A DNA stretch of 64,000 nucleotides from Siphonodentalium dalli (GCA_032622095.1 CP136066.1:146409559-146473558); one strand, 5' to 3'; counted from the first letter of the stretch, positions 25,501 to 40,100 are shown. Program-made: numbers and translations. The notes: generated by a model from the sequence alone, not told the origin.

Positions 25501-28089
25501 CTATGTGAATGTATCTTGGGCCGGGTACAAATTTGTTCGGGTCGCCGAGCCCGTGCGAAGCCAGCTTCGCGCATGCGCAGACCAGATCTCGGAAACGGGT
25601 GGAGCTACCGGGTACAATTTTTTCTTATTGAAACGCGTGGAGCTAAAAATAAAAAAAAAATATAAACAATGTTTCGGACAAGCCGCCGGTGGCGGGCTAA
25701 CCTGCTAGTCTATACTATATATTTTGAGACTTCGTATATATGTGTGTATATATGTGTGTATATATGTGTGTGTGTACTTCATAGAATCCAAAACGCGTGT
25801 ACAGATTGAGATCAAACTTCCTATGTAAGTGTCAAATCCCACCGACACGACCGTGGTCGCAGTTTAGAAAAGCTCAGAGCACCCGTTCTCCAATCTCATT
25901 CATCAAAATCAGCTCAAACGGCACGGCCGGGGTTAATAACGTCATTATATATATATATGAAGTCAGAGTCTCCAGAGTTATACCGGAACAAACACGTGTT
26001 TACGTCGTCTTGGGGGTCCACGATGGGAGTCTGACTTCAATGCAATGTTATCGCTCGAAACACGTGTTTACTTCGTGTTGAGGTTCACGATGGGAGTCTG
26101 ACAATTGTTATCGCTCGAAATAGTACAACGGCTGGACAGATTGAGCTCAAACTTCCCATCTAGAGGTAAAATATCACGTACGATGTCGTCCACGCGTTTT
26201 CCAGAAGCTCCGAGCACCCGTACTCCACTCCCAGTCATTAAAATCAGCTCAAACGGCACGGCCGGGGTTAATAACGTCATTATATATATATATGAAGTCA
26301 GAGTCTCCAGAGTTATACGGGAACAAACACGTGTTTACGTCGTCTTGGGGGTCCACGATGGGAGTCTGACTTCAATGCAATGTTATCGCTCGAAACACGT
26401 GTTTACTTCGTGTTGAGGTTCACGATGGGAGTCTGACAATTGTTATCGCTCGAAATAGTACATTAGGACGGGTACGAAATGCATTTATCTCGATTAAAAA
26501 GGCAGATCTCGGAAACGGGTGGAGCTATCGACTTGAAAATTGCAATGTGAATGTATCTTGCGCCGGGTACAAATTTTATCGGGTCGCCGAGGCCATGCGA
26601 CGCCCGTGCAGCGCATGCGCAGACGAGATATCGGAAACGGGTGGAGCTATCGACTTGAAATTTGCTATGTGAATGTATCTTGGGCCGGGTACAAATTTGT
26701 TCGGGTCGCCGAGCCCGTGCGAAGCCAGCTTCGCGCATGCGCAGACCAGATCTCGGAAACGGGTGGAGCTACCGGGTACAATTTTTTCTTATTGAAACGC
26801 GTGGAGCTAAAAAAAAAAAAAAAATATAAACAATGTTTCGGACAAGCCGCCGGTGGCGGGCTAACCTGCTAGTACTATATATTTTGAGACTTCGTATATA
26901 TGTGTGTGTGTACTTCATAGAATCCAAAACGCGTGTACAGATTGAGCTCAAACTTCCTATGTAAGTATCAAATCCAACCGACACGACCGTGGTCGCAGTT
27001 TAGAAAAGCTCAGAGCACCCGTTCTCCAATCTCAAATCACCGCAAAGGCACGGCGTGGGTTAATCAAGTGATTATTTAATGAGCGTTTGTTTTTGACGCA
27101 TCTCTATAAAGAGCGTCTGTTTGCCATTCAACGCTATTTGCATCTGCAGAGAGATATACGGAACATACATTAAATTTAAAAAACATTTGTTTCTGACCAA
27201 CCCTGCGAGCACGGATGGCGCGCTTTGTTTTTACAGTATATACTTATATACCGAAATCATCCCAGATAATCACGAATATAGCATCAGATTTCTCCCCAGA
27301 TATACCGTTATAAAAAGCTACTGGAATCTGCCAATCTACGGGAAATTCCAGGGAATGCCGATTGAGCTCAAACTTGCTACCCACGGGAAGTGTCATATAT
27401 ATGAGTGTGTCCTTTATAGACTCGAACCGATTGAGCTCAAACTTGCTAAATAAGAAAATAGCCCCCAAGCCGTAAATATCAACAACAACGATATTGCTAC
27501 CTACGGGGAGCAACGTTATTAGCATCTGCAGAATTATGCAGAGAGAAAATGCTTTCCTATTTTTAGAACGCAACACATGTTTACGTCGCGTTGGTGATTG
27601 AGGTTCACAACGGGGTTAATTGACTGTCCGCTCTTTGCGACGATGAGGTTCACGGCGGGGACTATTGACCAACACTCACAATTTCGTCTTTTGCATCAGA
27701 TACCAACACCTCTACCGATCGGGACGAAACTTGGTACGTGAGTGTAGTTTGACCAGGTGGTCGTCGCTGTCGTATTGGCGAGCCCGTGCGACGCCCGTGC
27801 AGCGCATGCGCAGACGAGATCTCGGAAACGGGTGGAGCTATCGACTTGAAATTTGCTATGTGAATGTATCTTGCGCCGGGTACAAATTTTATCGGGTCGC
27901 CGAGTACGTGCGACGCCAGCTTCGCGCATGCGCAGACCAGATCTCGGAAACGGGTGGAGCAACCGGGTACAAATTTTTCTTATTGAAACGCGTGGAGCTA
28001 AAAATTAAAAAAAAATATTAAAAAAATGTCATGTTTCGGACAAGCCGCCGGTGGCGGGCTAACCTGCTAGTATTATATATTTTGGAAGA

Positions 28090-28137
<48 letters not shown>

Positions 28138-31100
28138 CGCGATGGACTCGAAAACGGCCGAGCCGATTTCGATGAAACTTGGTACGGGGGGTGGCATGGG
28201 CCTATTAATTTTCAGATCCGAGGTCAACTTTTCACGTGCCGAGGTCATATCTGTTTTTACGCTGTGTTGCGGGACTTTCATTTGAGTTCGGTGCTTACAA
28301 ATCGATTCGAAACAGCGCGAATAATAAAATGCCAGTCATAATAATTACACTGTGAGAATCTTTCGTGTTTCCTCTTTCCAACGATATATAATGCGTATGT
28401 ATCCGTTTTAGTTATCTGCCTCAATTATCAAGAAGAAGTGGTACTATCTTCCATCGGGATAAAAACAATGCGTAACTTCTATGACGTCGTTAGAGGTCAT
28501 AACGTTAGATCACGTTAACGCTTAACCGGCCGATGCATTTGACTGTTTCAGACGTCTTGGCGATATCTCGGGCACCGATGGTAATTTATCTTTACGTTGA
28601 AACTTGATAATTAATGAGCGTGTGTATATGAGGCGCGTTTATATACTTGAGTGGAAATCAAATCGGGTTAAACTGGCGGATTTTTACGGACGAAATTTTA
28701 TGCATAGGGTATCTCGGTATCCGCTGGGCCGACCATTTTTGGGGTGTTGGTGTTTGACCCCACCTGACCTTGACCTTCAAAATGGTCAAGTCAAGGTCAA
28801 ATCCCGGACGAAGTCGGGTCACCTTCTAGTATATATATATACTAGAAGGTGACCCGACTTCGCCCGGGCTTTGACCTTGAATTGACCATTTTGAAGGTCA
28901 AGGTCAGGTGGGGTCAAACACCGACACCCCAAAAATGGTGGAAATCGGCCCAGCGGATACCGGGAAATCGACCCAGCGGATACCGAGATACCCTATGCAT
29001 CAAATTTCGTCCGTAAAAATCCGCCAGTTTAACCCGATTTGATTTCCACTCAAGTATATAAACGCGCCTCATATACACACGCTCATTAATTATCAAGCCA
29101 AGACGTCTGAAACAGTCAAATACATCGGCCGGTTAAGCGTTAACGTGATCTAACGTTATGAACTCTAACGACGTCATAGAAGTTACGCATTGTTTTTATC
29201 CTGATGGAAGATAGTACCACTTTTTCTTGATAATTGAGGCAGATAACTAAAACGGATACATACGCATTATATATCGTTGGAAAGAGGAAACACGTAAGAT
29301 TCTCACAGTGTCATTATTATGACTGGCATTTTATTATTCGCGCTGTTTCGAATCGATTTGTAAGCACCGAACTCAAATGAAAGTCCCGTAACACAGCGTA
29401 AAAACAGATTTGACCTCGGCACGTGAATAGTTGACCTCGGATCTGAAAATTAATATGCCTATGCCAGTCCTCGGCCGAAAATACCCCCCACATACCAAGT
29501 TTCATCGAAATTGGGTCGGCCGTTTTCGAGTTCATCGCGATCACACACACACAGACACACACACACACAGATCTTCCAAAATATATAATAGACTAGAAGG
29601 TGACCCGACTTCGTCCGGGCTTTGACCTTGAATTGTCCATTTTGAAGGTCAAGGTCAAGTGGGGTAAAGATTTGACCAGTCCAAAACAAGGTCACGTCGC
29701 ACGGGAAAATGAATATGCTTACGAGACTCCCCATACGAAAGGACGCCCACATACCAAGTTTCATCGAAATCCCGTGATGTTCGGGCGTTTGACCTTGATA
29801 TGACCCGATTTCAAGGTCAAGGTCACGTCGCACGGGCAAATTAATAGGCCTATGTCACTCCCCGGCCGAACGTACCCCCACACACCAAGTTTCATCGAAA
29901 TCCCGTGATATTCGGGCGTTTGACCTTGAAATGACCCGATTTCAAGGTCAAGGTCACGTCGCACGGACAAATTAATAGGCCCATGCCACCCCACGGCCGA
30001 AAATACCCCCACATACCAAGTTTCATCGAAATCGGGTCGGCCGTTTTCGAGTCCATCGCGAACACACACACAGACACACACACACAAACACACACACAGA
30101 TCTTCCAAAATATATAATAGATATGAGATATAACACAGTAACAATGTTATATTTTATGCCTCCGAAACATGCCGAGCATTGCCCTTTGAACGTGCTTGGG
30201 ACTATAGAACACACCAGGCGCCTATGTTTAGAAGCAAATTTGATTTTTGAGACAATGCAATGTTTTTGTTTTTTGTTTTGTTTTTTTTGGATTGGATGTG
30301 ATTCGAACCCCGGCCCATGACGGCGAGCGCGCCTTGCTACTCAAAGTCCGACGTCAATACAACACGGTCACCGAAGCAACCACAAAAAAGAAAGCTCAAA
30401 GGCCGCTGGGGCCTCGGTGGCTCAATCGGTTAGGGGTACAACTCCAAGCCGTTTCGCCCTCCAGCGCTGGCGATTAGGGTTCAAATCCATATGTTTCCAT
30501 CGTGGACTTTGTAACTCGAAATCGTTATCTGGTGGAGTTACCAGTTACTCGCCGATGGCCGGTGGTTTGCCGCACATGGTTGACGAGTTTATCAGCCATT
30601 GAAATCACTGTTAGATTAGTCGCAAGTGTGCGGATTTCCTCCACCACTAAAACTGGCAATGTCGTGATATGGCCTTAGTGGCTAAAGCGACAATAAACCA
30701 CAATCAATCAATCAAATCAATCAATCAAAGGCCGCTGTATTTGCACTGTCTCAAAAATCAAATTTGCTTCTATAGCGTTATAGTTTATCATTTTTGCGGC
30801 GTTTGTCAAATCCGAGCGATTTGAAGAACAAACCGGTGCCTGTATTCAACTATTCAAGAACAAATATTTATGTTTAAAACAAATAATGGCTTCAGTTGTT
30901 TGCAAAACGAAGCGAGTAGCCATTTTGTGAATGGTCGGTTTCCATCAACAACAAAAATGCATATGCTTTGGAATGGTTTAGAAACATAATGGCTTTTCCA
31001 TAATACGATGGTTTATAAAAAAAAATTACGGTACTTTTTTGTTACAAGTATAATTTTGCACTACCAACATCATATAAATTCAACAGGATCACCATCATCA

Positions 31101-34100
31101 TATCATATTAGCAGGACCACTTAACCAGTGGCTGAGTCCACATCGTTCATTCTTCCTCACAAAATGTAAATATGTGTGTTAAACCCGCGTGTTCGATACT
31201 TATGTACCTATGAAAACCCCTGTTCTTGATCCATTGATGTCTGTCTTTTTTATTCCTGCGTTTTCCAGAGCCATGTGAGTGCACTCCAGCACAATGGATT
31301 GCTGAGGGTCCATGGTCTCAGCTTCCGTATCACTGATTCCGAAGAAATTGTTATCCCATGACTCAAAGCTAAGTGGAATAGAGATATAACAATGTATTAA
31401 TTACTACACATATAAAACTTCAATACTCGTACTCATCAACAGTATATATATTCCAGGTGGTGTATGCATAATGACACTGTAACGATATGTATGTACTGGA
31501 TTGAACATGCAGTCGAAGGACTAAACTTGCTCTCCAGCCGATTCTCTGATACTCTGAACTAATTATAATTAAAATGGGATGATACATGGAGTAATACGTG
31601 ATCGCACAGTGCCATCCAAGTCGAAGGGAATAACACTGATACACTGCGATGCGTTGATGCCAGCCTTATTATCACCAGATAGCCACGGAACCTACACAGT
31701 AGTCAAAGACACCCCTCTCCTATTTTATTCAGATATCTCTCTCCAGTGTTTTGTTTTACTTCTAGTGGAATATTTGCTATCGTTACTTCAATTCCAACTG
31801 ACCGTATGCATTTCAATGTTAAATCAAACATAATATATTTGTAATCCAGTGGTTTTCGATGGTAGGAATATGGGTGTGTTCCGGTCTCTCGTGTGGCCTG
31901 AATCCATTGGGGACCATAATGGAAATAAATGGTCTTAGGACTGTTTTCTTCAGCTATCCCCGATGGTTTTTGGTCACCTGTTAGTGTCGGACAACTCCTT
32001 TACATACTAATGTTGGGCATTGGTCGACTGCGGAAGTTGTAATGTACCATATGATGCATCACATCCTTCCGCAGGTGACCTATGTCCAGCAATAAATCAA
32101 ATAATTTGACATTCTACATCTTTACAATTTCTGTTAATCTGTTACATGCATATCGCATATATACCATGCATTCCTCTCTCTATTTTATCTATACATGTAG
32201 GTTGTCCTTCACCAATGTGTGTTTTAAAGATCATTAAAACGTGTCTTATCCTATACATATAAGATAAGATAAGATAAGATGTCAGCAATCATCGACTGGA
32301 AATCGAAAAAAGGGAGACACAAACAGCCCCCAAAACCCGTGAGAGAAAGATTGTGTTCCGCGTGTAATTCAAAACAAATTGAGTCAGAATATGATTTCAT
32401 CTTAGAGTGTCAGGTGTTTCTAAAACGACGCGAACAACATCTTGATTATAGTAGATTTTCAACAACTAATACAACCAGTGTTCCCCGGCCAAAACCGACC
32501 AACATCCCCCCCACCCAATAAGATTGCGAAACACCCATATGTTGAAACAGCCATGATCTGTTTATAACACACACATACCTAGTAGCTAACTTGGCAAAAA
32601 TAAATATCTGCTCTTGTAACTTCCAGGTCACCGGGGATGGGAGTCGGATTCCAAAATGAGAATCTCAACACAGCTGATTCTATTTGACAAATAGCTCATA
32701 TAATATATGTTGCACACTTGTATTGAGATTCCGACTCAAATTCGACCGCTTCCTCAATATAGACTGATATACAGCCCATGATTCGTGTGTCTTAACATGT
32801 AAATCCTATGTAAGCCTAAGCTTAATTTCTTTTAAAATGATGCACACTCACTCATCATATACGCATATATACCTCGATTGAAAAGAGTATAAGTCCACAA
32901 GTATGTTAAAATCCACAAATACAAATGACACAGAACCGACGATCTCAATATACCTCCAAGTTTGTATGACCTGAATCCAAAATAGGCCACCAACCACATG
33001 ACCCTAGCTTGAACGCAAACTCACACAGCATGAGTGTTTGTGTATTTCACTTGTCTAGCGACCCAATTATCATCAAAGCCTTTGTAAACTCATCATGAAC
33101 AAAGATCACTTCTGGATATATTAGTCACATGACCAACACTGGAATGTAACATGTTATTTATTTTTTACTATGCCCCATGCACCCCCACATATAACCCATC
33201 GTTACTGCTTAAAAAAAACAACATACATTTGAATACAATATGCGACATGTTTCAAATATGGCTAATATTACACGACTGAAAAGTTCTTATTACTCTCCCC
33301 TTCCTAAACTGAAAAATCGTAAAGGGAGTTGAGGCTATTATAATTGTTACGTGTGGAATGACAAAACGTTTGTCTGAACTTCAACAACAGCCCTCTATAC
33401 CCGTTGCAAAATATCCTGCCTACAAGTCTCCCATTCGACATTCCAATAATAGCTCTAAATATTGGAGATTAAAGATACACACGGTGTTCATAATCACCAA
33501 TTCCAAAAAAAATAAAAATGAAAATGCTTGAAATTGTGAGTGTGCATGAATACATTGTGGCTATAGTCTGCTACCGACTTAGATTATATATGATATTCGT
33601 GTAGACAATATATTTGCCCCATTTCCAAATGATTGACATTATCACTTAAAATACAAACCATTATTAAATAACAATATGGCTAATTTTTATTCCAAATAGC
33701 ATAACTGACCATAATATTCTCGGTCACACAGGGCGGTCTCTATGATCGTCGTCATGGTAGTCTTCTACCGGATTGTATTTATTATTGTTTTTGTGTATGT
33801 ATGTATGTTGAATGTATGTTTTGCAATATGTTTTCGCTGTTCGACTGAAATCGGTGGTATAACTTTATGTAAGGGTCTACTCACATATATACAATACATA
33901 TGTAATCATTTCTGTAATGCTATCTGGATAGCCCAACCTGGTCGAGTGTCTTGTCGTCTGCGTGCCTATATCATGATCAAATGTCTATAAAAATTATGTC
34001 TTCTAACTGCCGAGGGTTAAATCAAGCCGAAAAACGCCGTGATGTATTCCGATACCTCAGAAATTTGAAGTCCTCAATATACTGTCTACAAGATACCCAC

Positions 34101-37100
34101 TTTACAACAGAGCAAGAGAAAATAATTACAGCAGAATGGGGATATAAGATGGAAATGGCACCATATGCATCCCAGTCTCGCGGAGTGGCAATCCTCTTCA
34201 ACAATAATTTTAGCTTTGAAATACACAAAAGAGTAAAAGATAAAAATGGGAATTACCTTATACTCGACATAACTATCGAGACAATCCGATTTACACTAGC
34301 TAATATTTATGGTCCAAATGATGACAATCCTGAATTTTACAATAAAATCAAAGATATTATAACCGAACTGGGAAACACACAAATTATGATCTGTGGCGAC
34401 TGGAACCTAGTCCAAAACCAACAGAAAGATACCTTTAATTATGTAATAACCCCCGAGCAAAACTAGCAGTCAGTGTCATTGTCGACAAGCTAGAGTTAGT
34501 AGACGCATGGAGGATAAATAATGAAAATGAAAAACGATTCACTTGGAGAAGAAAGTCACCAATAAAAATGGCAAGACTTGACTATTTTCTCATGTCTAAA
34601 GAGCTGGTAAATTTAACCGGACAAGACGCCACCGATATCTTGCCGGGTTACAGAACTGATCACTCAATTATTACTCTCAAACTTACTCTTAATAATATAA
34701 AACATGGTCAGGGTTTCTGGAAGTTCAATACTTCTCTTTTACATGACGAAAAATATATTCAACTAGTAAAAACAATTATCGAAACTATCAAAAAACGATA
34801 CGACTATGTTCAAAAGAAAGTTGACAACAACGATTTTACGTGCAAAATTAGTAAACGTCTATTCTTGGATACCCTTTTACTTGAAATTAGAGGAGAAACA
34901 ATAAAATATTCTTCTAAACGTAAGCGGGAACGCGAATTTCAAGAAACCGCACTTAAAAAAGCCCAAGCAGAAACATTGATGGCCCTAGATCAGAGTAATT
35001 TAGATGATGTTAGAAGAGAAGAACTTATAGAAACACTACAAAAAACGGAAGGGGTACTCTGTCAACTAAGGAAAGAAAGATCAAAAGGAGCTATGATTAG
35101 GTCCAGAGCTATTTGGGTCGAAGATGGGGAAAAACCAACAAAATATTTTCTCAATCTTGAAAAACGGAATTGCATATCAAAAACCCTGACCAATCTTTAC
35201 AAAATTAAATGGGGATAGTCTTACAAACCAAAACGATATCTTAGAAGAGACTCGTAATTTTTACCAGACACTATACTCTTCAAAACCAATCAATAGCTAT
35301 CACACCGAAAATGTGTTTTCTGATTTGGACAACCCCACCCTTTCACCAATGTCTGCGCAAAATATTGAAGGTCCCATAACTCTAAATGAACTTACAACAG
35401 CTTTGAAGAAATCTAAAAATGGCAAATCTAGTGGCCTAGATGGTTATCAGTATGAATTTTGGAAATTCTTTTGGTCAGATTTAGGTAAAATTCTATGTGA
35501 ATCACTAAACGAATCCTTTGACGCTGGAGAATTGTCCATCACACAAAAACAAGGCCTGATTACACTCATTCCAAAGAAAGTCAACGATCGCCAACTTTTA
35601 AAGAACTGGAGACCAATAACCTTATTAAACTGTACCTATAAATTAGCATCATCGTGTATTGCCGAAAGATTAAAAACCGTACTACCAAACATTATCAATC
35701 CCGATCAGACTGGATTCCTAAACGGCAGATATATCGGCGACAATACAAGGCTAATATATGACATTATTTATAATACGAAAATAAAAAATAAGTCAGGGCT
35801 TCTTCTTCTCGTTGACTTTGAAAAGGCATTTGATTCTGTGTCATGGAAATTTCTACATAAATGCCTTGATATGTTTAATTTCGGTGACTCGATTAAAAAA
35901 TGGATCTCAGTGTTCTATAAAAATATAAATTCTTCCGTTCTCGTTAATGGGCATATATCACAAAATTTTATTATTTCTCGAGGCTGTCGACAGGGAGACC
36001 CAATTTCACCCTATATTTTTTTTTAATATGCGCGGAAGTGCTAGCACTCATGGTTAGAAATAATAGAAATATTAAAGGTATAACCCTCGGTGGTGAAGAA
36101 TACAGATTAACCCAATACGCAGACGACACAACACTCATCCTGGACGGCAATTAAACAAGTGTAAGAGAAGCATATCACATTCTTGACGTTTTCGCACAAA
36201 TTTCTGGTTTAGGGATCAACCCTAGTAAATGTCAGGCGTCGTGGATTGGTTGTTATACAGGGCGAAGTGACCATATATGCCCAGACCTCAATATAAAATT
36301 TTCAGATTCTTTCGACCTACATTGTATCCGCTTTAATACAAACTTAAACTTAATGTCAGATAATTACGAAAATAAATTCGACGACATAACAAGATCCATT
36401 GAAATTTGGAAGCACAGATTACTTACCCCGCTAGGTAGAATAACGGTGATTAAATCTCTCATACTCCCCAAACTTACTCACCTATTCACATCGCTCCCCA
36501 ACCCAGAACCACAATTTGTACATAGACTAGAATCATTGTTTTTTAATTTTGTGTGGGGCAGCAAGCGTGACCGAGTCAAGAGAAAACTGTTATGCCAAGA
36601 CTATAAACAAGGTGGCCTCAAGATGGTAGATATTAAAAACTTCATCACTTCCATGAAAATAACATGGATCAGGCGTTTAGTGAACAAAAGCTCTAAATGG
36701 ACCCCGTTGACAGAACTCCCTATTCTTAAAGACCCTTTTTTCCTCACCTATCATTATTCATATTTTTACAGTAAAGCGAAAAAGGTTCAAAATCACTTTT
36801 GGCGCGACATACTTATAGCATGGGTAAATTTCCTAGAAAAAAATATTAGAAATGTAAACATATCTACATGCACTCTCTGGAACAACGCCAATATAAAAAT
36901 GAATGGAAGCCCTATCAATTTTGCTGCATGGCGCAAGGGGGTAATATATTTTGTACACGATCTGTTACAAGAAAGCGGCAATTTCCATACGACTGAAACG
37001 ATATACTCAATTTACAAAATACGTACAAACTTCCTTATCTTAAATAGTATCCGACGACAGCTTATCTTTTACTCAAACAAAATCTCAAAACCCATTGTCC

Positions 37101-40100
37101 GAAGCCCGATGCCCACCCTCCCAGATAATTTTGTGACCCTACTCAGAAATCCTTGCGGAGGACGCGATTTCTATGACATATTAAACCACGATTGCCATGT
37201 ACCCAATTCCCATGCAAAATGGCAAATATAAATAGGCGAAGAAGAAATTGACTGGAATATATACAACTAGAAGGTGACCCGACTTCGTCCGGGCTTTGAC
37301 CTTGAATTGTCCATTTTCAAGGTCAAGGTCAAGTGGGGTCACGATTTGACCAGTCCAAAACACTGCCCGGACAAAAGTACCCGACAAACGTGCCCGTCGA
37401 AATCCATCCGGTTTTACCCGATTTGACCTTGAATTTATTATTTTGAAGGTATAGGTCAGGTCGGGGTCACGATTTAACCCGTCCAAAACACTCAATTGCA
37501 AAAGTACCCCCATGTATAAAATTTCGTCGAAATCCCATCAATTTATTATTTTGAAGGTATAGGTCAGGTCGGGGTCACGATTTGACCCGTCCAAAACACT
37601 CAATTGCAAAAGTACCCCCATGTATCAAATTTCGTCGAAATCCCATCAAAATTGGCGATTTGACCTTGAATTGACCCGATTTCAAGGTCAAGGTCACGTC
37701 GCACGGGTAAATGAATATGCTTATGAGACTCCCCATACGAATGTACCCCGCATACCAAGTTTCATTGAAATCCCGTAATATTTGGGCGTTTGACCTTGAA
37801 ATTACCCGATTTCAAGGTCAAGGTCACGTCGCACGGACAAACTAATAGGCCTATGCCCGTTCCCGGCCGAAAATACCCCCACATACCAAGTTTCATCGAA
37901 ATCGGCTTGGTCGTTTTCGAGTTCATCGCGAACACACTGACAGACAGATCTTCCAAAATATATAATAGACTAGAAGGTGACCCGACTTCGTCCGGGCTAT
38001 TCAAAAACCAAATTTCAAGTCGATAGCTCCACCCGTTTCCGAGATCTGGTCTGCGCATGCGCGAAGCTCGGCGACCCGATAAAATTCGTATCCGGGGCAA
38101 GATACATTCACATACCAAATTTCAAGTCGATAGCTCCACCCGTTTCCGAGATATATATATTGCCCAATGTCATTTGCGGATACCTCGGCCGGTGATGAGT
38201 TAACGCGACATCGGCCGGTTAAGAGTTAAACGCGATCACGTCACGATCTGTTGACGGAGTAATATATTTTACGGAATGTTTTTCGATGAGCGAAGCATGG
38301 TCCTGCGTTCTTCCCGATAATTAAGGTAGAATCTTTAAATCTACACAGGCGTGTGATACATCATTGGAAAGATGAAGCGCCACAGATTCTAACCGTGCAA
38401 ATTATATGACTGGCAATTTATTATTCGCGCTATATCGAATCGATTTGTGAGCACCGAACTGAAATATATTAGCGCAAAACGGCGTAAAAACAGATTTGTC
38501 CTCGGCACGTGAAAAGTTGAACTCGGATCTGAAAATTAATATGCCTATGCCACTTCCCGACCGATAGTATCCTCACATACGAAGTTTCATCGAAATCGGG
38601 TCGGCCGTTTTCGAGTTCATCGCGAACACACACACAGACCACAGATACACAGACCACAGATATACAGACCGATCTTCCAAAAATATATAATAGATAAACT
38701 ACCATTTTCCACGACGCCTGACACAAAGCTTCAATGGCTTCAGTATAGAATTAACTTTAGAGTTATATCAACTAATAGCTTCCTGAAAAATAGCCAAAAT
38801 TCGACAAGATGATACATGCGTGCGTTGCAAAGACAAGAAGGAAAGCATATCACATATATTTTGGGAATGTGAACACGTTCAAACTTTTCTGACAGACATA
38901 CATTAATGGGGTAACCGAAACAACGTCAAATTGCAAGCGACTAAACGAATAATGATAATTGGGTCCCGCTGTGTAAATGACAATTATACCACTAATTTAT
39001 TCTGGCTCTTAGTAAAACAATATATCTATAGAACAAAATTCACACCAGAAAAATTAACAATTTCGTCATTCCAAGGAGATTTACGCTTTCGATATAAATG
39101 TGAAAAATATAATGCACGCCGTGAATTTAAATTGGAAGAGTTCGAAAAAGACTGGTTCTTGTTCAAATTTGCCGTGACAGAAAATGCACAATAATTACTC
39201 CTATCACCAGAAATGTTATTATTGCTACTATTATATTACTCCCACTATTCATAGCCGTCCTCAGTTGGCCATGAATGAATACAGAAATGTCGACCAGAGC
39301 ACATAACTAATTATTACTTCCATTGTGTATATATATACCCACATCACATGTTCTTATACTCTGTTAAAGAAACTATATCTACTTGTTCACCGATAACAGC
39401 CGACCTTCACCCACGGGACTAAGGCTACGTTCACACACCTCGACAAATTGCACGCCAAATTTCCACACGATTCGTCAAATTAAAGCCAATTCCTGCACAT
39501 ATGAATGATATATCTTGAATTCTTAATGTATATTATTTTAACATTAGAACATATGATTTTAGATACTAAACACAAATACCGATTACACAGTTGACCCTTA
39601 AAAATAGTTTTATATTGTATGTCTGAAATCTCTAAAATTCCATGAGCGCATATATATTTCCAGGCTTCGAAACTGTCCAATATATAATAGACGGCAATGA
39701 CTGAAAATAATACTCGTAGTTTATACTCCATATTTAGCAAATCTTTGACATGTAAGTCAAATGCTACGTATTCCCCTGACAAGGTATCCCGGTTCGTGAA
39801 CGTGGCCTCAGTCGGGATTGTATGTAAGTTACGTATGAAAGCTGGTATGTCTGTAGAGAGCGCAAGACAGAGCGATAGGCGTGTGTCTGCATATTAATGC
39901 ATTCTTTAGATGTAACTTGTATTAGCTATGTATACGTATGTTCAAATGTTATTCAATAAAAAAAAAAAAAAAACAAGAGGTGGCATCAGAGATGCTGTGT
40001 CTCGTTTTCGGTGGCTTACCGCCGGTGACTACCGCCGGTGGCTACCGCCAATTGGTGTGCATCAGTATCGGTGGACTAATTAATAGGTAAAATCGAAAAA

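Larger units (their letters stand above)
30231..30770. repeat. 30 bp inverted repeat enclosing two SINE-like sequences
   Basis: GAAGCAAATTTGATTTTTGA at 30231 is mirrored by TCAAAAATCAAATTTGCTTC ending at 30770, with one mismatch over 30 bp. The interior is filled by a minus-strand tRNA-like sequence and a plus-strand SINE. The outer repeat may be an older MITE. Confidence 0.65.
17605..31207 (-). other. PKS intron 2, mostly mobile elements
   Basis: 13.6 kb, GTACAT...CTTTCAG. Contains a TA-flanked MITE, a ten-unit Helitron-like array and nested SINEs, each listed separately. Stretches 17605-18327, 18826-19498 and 30771-31207 show no gene or clear repeat. Confidence 0.85.
33951..39974 (+). mobile_element. 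Decayed L1/Tx1-like LINE with poly-A tail
   Basis: Order along the plus strand: apurinic-type endonuclease (33969-34460, MSSNCRGLNQ ... GDWNLV ... RLDYFLMS ... TDHS), linker, reverse transcriptase (35200-36240: GLDGYQYEFWK, LVDFEKAFDSV, RGCRQGDPISPYIF, YADD near 36117), a C-terminal domain to 37231, then after a Helitron-like insertion a CxxC...H...C tail (38697-39194). AATAAA and a poly-A run at about 39955-39974 end it. At least four disabling changes are visible: frameshifts near 34458, 35203 and 36020 and a TAA near 36152. ORF1 is not evident, so it may be 5' truncated. Confidence 0.88.

Noticed and set aside
19938-28021. Recurrent 77-133 residue ORFs on both strands in the Helitron-like array
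   Set aside because: They recur only because the DNA repeats; they change with the repeats, occur in several frames at once, and match no family.
30409-30485. Functional tRNA gene
   Set aside because: A and B boxes are present but no cloverleaf forms by eye; the body, tail and target duplication mark it as a SINE.
33951-39974. Active LINE
   Set aside because: At least three frameshifts, one nonsense codon and a 1.4 kb insertion.
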